Shown here: positions 5,706 to 10,365 of the stretch, piece by piece
How positions within the stretch are numbered: position 1 is the first letter of the stretch
Layout: the number at the start of each line of letters is the position of its first letter
Notes under the pieces: generated by a model
What the model was told of the DNA's origin: nothing
Seen by the model: only the letters and a program-made list of their open reading frames with translations
Databases searched by the model: none
Assembly: GCA_050050115.1 (NCBI GenBank)
Contig: JASFUX010000113.1
Location: 1-10,365, forward strand
Direction of reading: 5' to 3'
Source of the DNA: JASFUX01 sp050050115
Lineage (GTDB): Bacteria > Pseudomonadota > Alphaproteobacteria > Caulobacterales > Maricaulaceae
Length of the DNA stretch: 10,365 nt
Program-made: the position numbers and the translations under genes

Positions 5706-6667
5706 TGCGCTCGACCGATCACGCCCAAACGTTCGCTCGCTTCAACGCGCTTGACGCCGCATTGCGCGAGACGGCTCGCGCTTGCCGACCCGAGTATGCG
5801 CGCCGTTTCGCGGCGCTGGCGCTGCTCGGCGTGCAGGACGAGCCGCGCAGCCTCGCCCAGCGCACGTCCAACATCGCCGAAGACTTGGTCGGCGCGCCCG
5901 GGATCGCGAGCGCGGCGCGGCCGGTGTTCGCCGCCTCGCTCGTCATCGCCGGACGGAGCGTCGACGACTACTTGCGGACGCGCGAGGCCCTCTCGCCGGT
6001 TCTGCGCGGCGGGTTGCGCAAGGGCCTGCCGTCGGCTGCGCTCATCTACGCCGCGGCGGGACGCTCGCAGATCGACGATGCAATGCGCGCCCGCATCGAG
6101 GGGATTGCGCCGCTGGTGCGCGCGCCGTGGTGGTGCGCGGCGGCGGCGCGCAACGGCTTCTTCGCCGCGGCGCTGGCTCTGGACGGAGATCGCCTCGACG
6201 TGATCGAAGCGCGGGTTGAAGCGGCGCGGCGCGCGCTCGACAGCGCCGGCGCAAGCACAGGCCTGGCGCGCGACGGCGGACGGGAGCTGGCGCTCACCGG
6301 CGCCGAGCCGGTCTCCGCGGCGCTGACCTGGAGCAAGCTCAGGGCGCTGCGCGGCGCGCATCAGTGGCGAGGGCTGAAGCCGGCCTCGCTGATCGGGCCG
6401 GCCGCAGCGGTCGGCGCGGACGCAGACGCGGCCGCACGCGCGCTCGACGACGCCTATGACGCGGTTCATAGCCTGCGCCCGCGCGTTTCAAGCGTAGCGC
6501 GCCCGTTTCTGGCCGCCGGACTGGCGCGGTTTCTTCTGTCCCCGACAGCCGCTCCCGGCGACAGCGCGGTGTCCGCGGTTCAAGGCGCGCTGGCGATCAT
6601 CGCCGCGAACGAAGCCGCCATGGCGGCGGTCATCGCCTCTGGCGCCGCGGTGGTCGCGGCGACCTAG
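5702..6667 (+). CDS. Hypothetical helical protein, DUF4003-like
   Basis: The product is 321 residues, nearly all alpha helix by composition, with no signal peptide, cysteine cluster or catalytic motif. The order of features resembles DUF4003 proteins of Firmicutes: an N-terminal helical part, a segment listing individual 'units' (SLVIAGRSVDDYLRTREAL, then LRGGLRKGLPSAALIYAAAG), a conserved-looking APWWCAAAARNGFFAAALAL (119-138 approximately), an R-rich helix, and a final alanine/valine-rich stretch (NEAAMAAVIASGAAVVAAT) that looks like the usual end of that family. The match is from memory and weak; function is unknown even for the family. Of the two opposite frames here, this one has the stronger G/C third-position bias and a non-Arg-rich product. 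GAGG 8 bases before the ATG supports the start; a second ATG follows directly. It runs tail to tail into the dehydrogenase gene. Confidence 0.72.
   Translation: MMRSTDHAQTFARFNALDAALRETARACRPEYARRFAALALLGVQDEPRSLAQRTSNIAEDLVGAPGIASAARPVFAASLVIAGRSVDDYLRTREALSPVLRGGLRKGLPSAALIYAAAGRSQIDDAMRARIEGIAPLVRAPWWCAAAARNGFFAAALALDGDRLDVIEARVEAARRALDSAGASTGLARDGGRELALTGAEPVSAALTWSKLRALRGAHQWRGLKPASLIGPAAAVGADADAAARALDDAYDAVHSLRPRVSSVARPFLAAGLARFLLSPTAAPGDSAVSAVQGALAIIAANEAAMAAVIASGAAVVAAT
6664..6667. other. Shared CTAG: overlapping convergent stop codons
   Basis: The rightward gene stops with TAG at 6665-6667 and the leftward gene with TAG read from 6664-6666 on the other strand. The four bases CTAG therefore serve both stops, and there is no space for a terminator between the genes. 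Confidence 0.85.
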
Positions 6668-8241
6668 TCCCCCGCGGGCCCGTCGGACTCCCCTTCGGGC
6701 TCCTCCATCGGCTCAAGCCGCATCAGCGCGCTGTCGTCGCCCTCGTCGGTGATCACCCAGATGTAGCCCTCGGGATCCTGCGCCACGTCGCGGATGCGTT
6801 GATGCAGCTCGACAAGCAGCATCTCGCGGCGGATCTCCTCCCAGTTCTCATTGAAGGCGAAGCGCACCAGATGCCCGGTGTTCGGCGTGCGGCCCATGCG
6901 CATGCCGCCGACGAAGAGGTTGCGCTCCCAACCGGGGAACTTGTCGCCGGTGTAGAACATGATCCCCGACGCCGCGATCGAAGGCACGAACGAGATGTGC
7001 GGACGGACCATGCCTTCGAGGTTGTCCTCCTCGGAGACGCGTTCGCCGCTGTACTGACGCCCGTCGCTGACGAGCGGCCAGCCGTAGTTCTGCGTCGCGC
7101 GTACGATGTTGACCTCGTCCCCGCCCTGCGGGCCGTTCTCGGACGCCCACATCTCGCCCGTCCACGGATTGAACGCCGTGCCGAGCTGCACGCGATGGCC
7201 GAGGCTGAAGATTTCGGGGTTGTAGCCCTCGACACCCACGAACGGATTGTCTTCAGGCACGGAGCCGTCGTCGTTCAGACGTAGAACCTTGCCGGCGTAG
7301 TCGTCGGGATGCTGCGACCGAATTCTGGACTCCATCGTGCCCACGCCGGGTGCGCCGATGGTCGCATAGAGCTTGCCGTCCGGTCCGAATGCGAGGCGCG
7401 TGTAAAGGGCGTCGACGTCGTCGGAGAGGAAGATGTCCTCGCCGTCGACGATCTCGTCGCCCGTCCAGCGGCCGCGGAAGATCGCGTTCGAGCCGAGCGA
7501 TCCGTACACCGGCTTGTGGTAGGCGATGTAGATCAGCTGGTTGTTTTCAAAGTCGGGATGCAGCGCGACATCCATGAGGCCGGTCGCCGTGCTGAAGAAA
7601 ACGCTTTCGGGCACGCCGGGAACCGGATCGGGTAGAAGCTCGCCGTCGCTGAACCGGCGCAGCGTTCCGCCCACCTCGGTGATCAGGGCGTCGCCGTTGG
7701 GCAGGAAGTCGAGCGATCGGGCGCGCGTCAGACCGCGCGCGGCGACCACGACGCGGTAGTTCCGCTGCTCCCAGGATTGGAACTCGAACGGCCCCTCGCC
7801 CAGCTCCATGCGCGGCCACGCCGGCGGACGGGCGAACGGCGCAGGGCCCGGCTCCTCGCGGATGCGGCGCACGGGGTAGGGAAAGTCCGGAAGGTTCTCA
7901 GCCAAAGCGCCCGCTCCGACATCGAGACCGGCGCGGTCTTCAGACGAGGCGGTGAGAAAGGCGATGACGTGGTCCCGCTCATCTGCACTCAGCAGTCCCG
8001 CCTGCAGCGACATCAGGCCATCGGGCGTCAACGCCGTCGCGATGCGGTCGGGATCGAGCGAATGCAGCGTGTCGAGCGGCGGCGCCGTCTCGTCCCCGCC
8101 GCCGTGGCAGAGCGCGCATTGGGTCGTGTAGATTTCGGCGCCGGCGGCGATCGGATCGTCTTGCGCGATTGCCGCGCCCGACAGCGCGGCCGCGGCGGCG
8201 ATAGCGCAGACCACCGGCCCGCGCGTGTGAACTGGCGACAT
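6664..8241 (-). CDS. Periplasmic cytochrome c / PQQ-sugar-dehydrogenase-like fusion
   Basis: The product is 525 residues. Residues 1-27 are a Sec signal peptide ending AIAQ. Residues 31-100 are a small class I cytochrome c with CALCH (C42, C45, H46) for heme and M77 as likely sixth ligand. Residues 160-510 are a six-bladed glucose/sorbosone dehydrogenase propeller, with GLMDVALHPDF (221-231), FGPDGKLYATIG (285-296), GKVLRLNDDGSVPEDNPF (317-334), ENGPQGGDEVN (368-378), NYGWP (385-389), PSIAASGIMFY (420-430) and RIRDV (482-486). The family oxidises sugars or alcohols with PQQ; the fused heme would carry electrons to the respiratory chain. The usual catalytic histidine (DHxxGR in soluble glucose dehydrogenase) reads DALYTR here (277-282), and GHRN reads GHRV (348-351), so PQQ catalysis is uncertain. 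The ATG at 8241 has an excellent site, GGAGGAG, 4 bases upstream. The C-terminal tail is acidic. Confidence 0.9.
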   Translation of the reverse strand: MSPVHTRGPVVCAIAAAAALSGAAIAQDDPIAAGAEIYTTQCALCHGGGDETAPPLDTLHSLDPDRIATALTPDGLMSLQAGLLSADERDHVIAFLTASSEDRAGLDVGAGALAENLPDFPYPVRRIREEPGPAPFARPPAWPRMELGEGPFEFQSWEQRNYRVVVAARGLTRARSLDFLPNGDALITEVGGTLRRFSDGELLPDPVPGVPESVFFSTATGLMDVALHPDFENNQLIYIAYHKPVYGSLGSNAIFRGRWTGDEIVDGEDIFLSDDVDALYTRLAFGPDGKLYATIGAPGVGTMESRIRSQHPDDYAGKVLRLNDDGSVPEDNPFVGVEGYNPEIFSLGHRVQLGTAFNPWTGEMWASENGPQGGDEVNIVRATQNYGWPLVSDGRQYSGERVSEEDNLEGMVRPHISFVPSIAASGIMFYTGDKFPGWERNLFVGGMRMGRTPNTGHLVRFAFNENWEEIRREMLLVELHQRIRDVAQDPEGYIWVITDEGDDSALMRLEPMEEPEGESDGPAGD

Positions 8242-8255
8242 CGTTCTCCTCCCCT

Positions 8256-8271
8256 CAGCTTTATCAAGCTG
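8256..8271. repeat. Inverted repeat before the dehydrogenase start
   Basis: CAGCTT (8256-8261) and AAGCTG (8266-8271) are a perfect 6-bp inverted repeat with a 4-base spacer, located just upstream of the dehydrogenase ribosome site in the 125-bp divergent gap before the exonuclease gene. It may be a regulator site or a small 5'-leader hairpin. The rest of this gap shows no convincing promoter by eye. Confidence 0.4.
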
Positions 8272-8366
8272 TTGCGCCTAGGCTAACGCGGCCGACCACG
8301 CCTTGGCGAGACAAACCTGCCGCCGCGGCTTGATCGCGGCCGCGCGTCCGGGCGTAGTCTTGCGCG

Positions 8367-9350
8367 ATGAGGCCGGCCGATCTGCTCCGCCCGACGCCCT
8401 CGGGACTTTATTGTCCGCCGGGGGATTTCTTCATCGATCCGATGAAGAAGGCCGCGCGCGCGGTGATCACCCATGGCCACGCCGACCATGCGCGGTCGGG
8501 TCACGGCGAGGTTTTCGCGACGCCCGAGACACTGGCGATCATGGCTGCGCGCTACGGCAAGAACTTCACGCAACAGCGACGGCCTACGCCTTGCGGCGAG
8601 AGCGTCTCGATCAACGGCGTCACGGTCACCTTGATCCCCGCGGGCCACGTGCTCGGCTCGGCGCAAGCTGTGGTGGAGAAAGACGGGCTGCGGATCATAG
8701 CCTCGGGCGACTACAAGCGCCGGGCCGATCCGACTTGCCCGCCGTTCGAGGCGCGCGCCTGCGACGTCTACGTCACCGAGGCGACCTTCGGCGTTCCGGT
8801 TTTCCGCCATCCGCCGGTCGAAGACGAGATCGCCAAGCTGATCCGCTCGCGCGCGCTTCACCCCAAGCGGCTGCATCTTGTTTCGGCCTATTCGCTCGGA
8901 AAGGCGCAGCGGATGATCGCGCTGCTGCGCGCCGCGGGCGTGACCGAGACCATCTACGTCAACAAGCCGGCGATGAAGCTCTGCGAGGTGTACGAAGAGT
9001 TCGGCGTCGCGCTCGGCCCGATCGCATCTGTCGAGACGGCGGATGCGAGCGACCTCGCCGGCGCGATCGCGCTGGCGCCGGCATCAGCGCTCGATCCGGA
9101 CGCGGTCGCCGGGCTCGCGCGTCCGGTGACGGTCACTTGCTCGGGTTGGAATCGGGTGCGCAAGCTGTCACGCGGTGGAGCGGATCTCGCGCTAGTCATC
9201 TCCGATCACGCCGACTGGGACGAGCTGACCGCGACCGCCAAAGAAATCGCGCCCGAGGAGCTGTGGATCACCTACGGCCGCGCCGACGCGCTGATCCGAT
9301 GGGCGGATGGCGAGGGGATGAAGGCGCGGGCGCTCAAGGATGTAGCGTAA
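8367..9350 (+). CDS. Ligase-associated DNA damage response exonuclease (MBL/beta-CASP)
   Basis: The product is 327 residues, the normal length. It opens with the family signature DLLRPTPSGLYCPPGDFFID (5-24). Metal ligands of the metallo-beta-lactamase fold follow: HGHADH (36-41), H94 in PAGHVLGSAQ, D115 in SGDYKR and H281 in ISDHADW. TEATFG (137-142) and SAYSLGKAQR (173-182) belong to the beta-CASP part found in nucleases such as SNM1 and CPSF73. The family is the manganese-dependent nuclease 'Exo' of the Lhr-Exo-Lig-MPE repair cluster, acting on DNA in the cytoplasm. The Lhr partner is encoded at 2258-4885 on the other strand; the ligase that usually follows directly is absent, and a convergent receiver gene begins 45 bp downstream. 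The ATG at 8367 matches family starts but has no Shine-Dalgarno sequence, so a leaderless or very short-leader transcript is possible. Confidence 0.95.
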   Translation: MRPADLLRPTPSGLYCPPGDFFIDPMKKAARAVITHGHADHARSGHGEVFATPETLAIMAARYGKNFTQQRRPTPCGESVSINGVTVTLIPAGHVLGSAQAVVEKDGLRIIASGDYKRRADPTCPPFEARACDVYVTEATFGVPVFRHPPVEDEIAKLIRSRALHPKRLHLVSAYSLGKAQRMIALLRAAGVTETIYVNKPAMKLCEVYEEFGVALGPIASVETADASDLAGAIALAPASALDPDAVAGLARPVTVTCSGWNRVRKLSRGGADLALVISDHADWDELTATAKEIAPEELWITYGRADALIRWADGEGMKARALKDVA

Positions 9351-9395
9351 AGCACGCCGGCCGGCGCGCCGTGCGAGCCGCCTGCGCGGAGACGA

Positions 9396-9815
9396 CTACG
9401 ACGCGATGCGGCCGGCGCTCGCGCCAGCGCTCAACGCGGCGTTGACGGCGGCGAGGAGCGCTTCGGCCGTCGGCGGGCTCGGCACCACCTCGGTGACGCC
9501 GCAACGCTCGGCGGCGGCGAGAAAAGCGTCCGTGGGTCGATCCTCGACCATCACCACCGGCAGCTCGCGCGGCGCGCCGGCGCGGCCGGCGCGGATCTCG
9601 CACACCGCATCGAACGCCGCGCCGCGACGCGTGTGATCGACGAGGACGAGGGCGTGCGGCTGGACCTCGCCGGCGAGCTGGAAGAGCTCATCGTCGCTCG
9701 CGATAACCCAGATGCGTTTGAACCCGGCGTCGTCGAGCGCCGCGGCCGTGCGGCGGCGCGTATCGGCGCGTTCATCGCGAACGACGAGCCGGATGCGGTC
9801 GAGACCAAGAGACAT
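9396..9815 (-). CDS. Stand-alone receiver-domain protein with degenerate active site
   Basis: The product is 139 residues, a single response-regulator receiver fold with no output domain. RIRLVVRDE (7-15) supplies the acidic pair D14/E15, HALVLVD (54-60) ends in the likely phospho-acceptor D60, VCEIRAG (71-77) is helix 3, LPVVMVEDR (85-93) is strand 4, and GVTEVVPSPPTAEAL (106-120) is the strand 5 region. The Thr/Ser expected after strand 4 appears to be E91, and the invariant Lys before the cis-proline appears to be S113 or a neighbour. So phosphorylation may occur at D60 but the usual switch residues are missing. Such proteins can act as phosphate sinks or as constitutive partner-binding domains. 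No histidine kinase gene is in the window. The ATG at 9815 lacks a clear ribosome site. Last residues are a flexible Ala/Gly/Ser tail. Confidence 0.8.
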   Translation of the reverse strand: MSLGLDRIRLVVRDERADTRRRTAAALDDAGFKRIWVIASDDELFQLAGEVQPHALVLVDHTRRGAAFDAVCEIRAGRAGAPRELPVVMVEDRPTDAFLAAAERCGVTEVVPSPPTAEALLAAVNAALSAGASAGRIAS

Positions 9816-9835
9816 GTGTTCTGCGTCGGTTGCAA

Positions 9836-9925
9836 TCAGAAGACGGACAATCGCGATGTACCGACAATGTGTTGAGGCGCAATTTCGACGATCGGCGCAA
9901 ACTTCGTAAAATTGAAGAGTACCAT
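9836..9925 (-). CDS. Possible 29-residue ORF with strong ribosome site
   Basis: On the minus strand, an ATG at 9925 is preceded by GGGGAGGGGAG (complement of 9932-9942) with a 6-base spacer, a very strong Shine-Dalgarno sequence, and the frame ends at TGA (complement of 9836-9838). The product begins MVLFNFTKFAPIVEI, is mildly hydrophobic, and matches nothing I know. Codon third positions are only about half G/C, unlike neighbouring genes. The purine tract is also half of the hairpin behind cysS, so the apparent ribosome site may be accidental. It lies between cysS and the receiver gene on the same strand. Confidence 0.25.
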   Translation of the reverse strand: MVLFNFTKFAPIVEIAPQHIVGTSRLSVF

Positions 9926-9931
9926 CGTTAA

Positions 9932-9955
9932 CTCCCCTCCCCTTGTGGAGAGGAG
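9932..9955 (-). terminator. Stem-loop directly after cysS
   Basis: Read on the minus strand, CTCCTCTCC and GGAGGGGAG (complements of 9947-9955 and 9932-9940) pair over 9 bp, one of them G-U, around a 6-base loop. The hairpin begins 5 bases past the cysS stop codon. Only two T residues follow (TTAACG), so it is not a strong intrinsic terminator. The core resembles the palindromic CCCCTTGTGGGG-type elements scattered between genes in some alphaproteobacteria, so it may be a dispersed repeat. Confidence 0.45.
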
Positions 9956-9960
9956 CGGCC

Positions 9961-10365
9961 CTACTCCCGCCGCCAGGTGCTCCCGCCGGCGCTGTCTTCG
10001 ATCACCACGCCCTGCGCGGCGAGGTCGTCGCGAATGCGATCGGCCTCGGCGAAGTCCTTCGCTTTGCGCGCGGCTTGGCGCGCGGCGAGCGCGGCTTCGA
10101 TTTCCTCGGCTGACGGACCGTCGCCCGCCTCGCCTTGAAACCAAGTTTCCGGATCAGATTGCAGCACGCCGAGCAGCCCGCCCAGCTCGAGCAGCGACGT
10201 CTTGCAGGCGACGCGCTCGGTCCGCTCGGTCGCCTTGTTCGCCCGGGCGACGACGGCCGAGATCTCGGCGAACGCCTTGGGCGTATTGAGGTCGTCCTGA
10301 AGCGCCGCCAGAGCGGGCTCGTAGTAGGTGAGATCCGCCGGATCGCCGGTCGCCTCGACGTCGTT
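9961..10365 (-). CDS. cysS: Cysteine-tRNA ligase, C-terminal fragment (5' end outside window)
   Basis: The last 134 residues of the enzyme are in the window, from the window edge (in frame at 10365) to TAG at 9961-9963. The fragment includes LAALQDDLNTPKAFAEI, the helix with DDLNTP conserved in the DALR anticodon-binding domain of class I cysteinyl-tRNA synthetases. It continues through the C-terminal helical part, ARKAKDFAEADRIRDDLAAQG, to VVIEDSAGGSTWRRE, the standard ending of bacterial CysS. The enzyme charges tRNA-Cys in the cytoplasm. The catalytic HIGH and KMSKS motifs lie beyond the window. A start codon near 10167 is internal and not a gene start. A hairpin follows immediately. Confidence 0.95.
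   Translation of the reverse strand, partial: NDVEATGDPADLTYYEPALAALQDDLNTPKAFAEISAVVARANKATERTERVACKTSLLELGGLLGVLQSDPETWFQGEAGDGPSAEEIEAALAARQAARKAKDFAEADRIRDDLAAQGVVIEDSAGGSTWRRE

Noticed and set aside
5540..6469. 309-codon minus-strand frame opposite the DUF4003-like gene
   Set aside because: The product is extremely Arg-rich and low in complexity. The + strand frame has better third-position bias, a ribosome site and a sensible helical protein.
9351..9395. GC-rich palindromic stretch between the exonuclease and receiver stops as a terminator
   Set aside because: The arms pair only with mismatches or bulges and no T run follows, so a terminator cannot be supported by eye.
8303..9445. 380-codon + strand frame overlapping the exonuclease
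   Set aside because: It is an out-of-frame shadow with Arg-rich content; the true frame carries all metal-binding motifs.

Overview
The window is chromosomal DNA of high GC content (by eye about two thirds G+C), densely packed with genes whose third codon positions are strongly G/C. The gene families point to an alphaproteobacterium, most plausibly of the Caulobacterales/Maricaulales/Hyphomonadaceae type. The evidence is the IF-2-annotated lipoprotein family, the ligase-associated Lhr helicase and exonuclease pair, the small zinc-ribbon protein and the stand-alone receiver. The taxonomic call is an inference. I see no rRNA, tRNA, CRISPR array, insertion sequence or phage gene.

Left block (1-2173, all + strand, gaps of 14-77 bp, possibly one operon): the 3' end of a DEAD-box RNA helicase; a small NADP-binding oxidoreductase of the F420-reductase-like (COG2085) family; an exported protein made almost entirely of six cysteine-paired repeats (CX10C in each); a 53-residue zinc-ribbon protein; and a 51-residue conserved-looking small protein. 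An 8-bp stem-loop lies between this block and the next, convergent gene.

Central block: the Lhr-core DEXH helicase (2258-4885, -) follows a small outer-membrane-type lipoprotein gene (4998-5435, -). A 266-bp AT-richer divergent region (5436-5701) carries an inverted repeat and an ambiguous small ORF. It leads rightward into a 321-residue protein that resembles DUF4003. That gene meets, tail to tail, a gene for a periplasmic cytochrome c / PQQ-sugar-dehydrogenase fusion (6664-8241, -); the two stop codons share the four bases CTAG.

Right block: the MBL/beta-CASP exonuclease that normally partners the Lhr helicase (8367-9350, +), a degenerate receiver-domain protein (9396-9815, -), a 145-bp gap with a hairpin and a possible 29-codon ORF, and the 3' end of cysS (9961-10365, -).

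How they fit together: the Lhr helicase and exonuclease are two of the four parts of the known Lhr-Exo-Lig-MPE DNA repair cluster. Here they point away from each other, about 3.5 kb apart, and neither the ATP-dependent ligase nor the phosphoesterase is in the window. The most unusual single gene is the cytochrome c-dehydrogenase fusion, whose propeller looks to have lost the catalytic histidine and other PQQ contacts. I found no clear case for a wholly new multi-gene system. The best candidates for something undescribed are the six-repeat exported protein with its two small neighbours, and the altered dehydrogenase.
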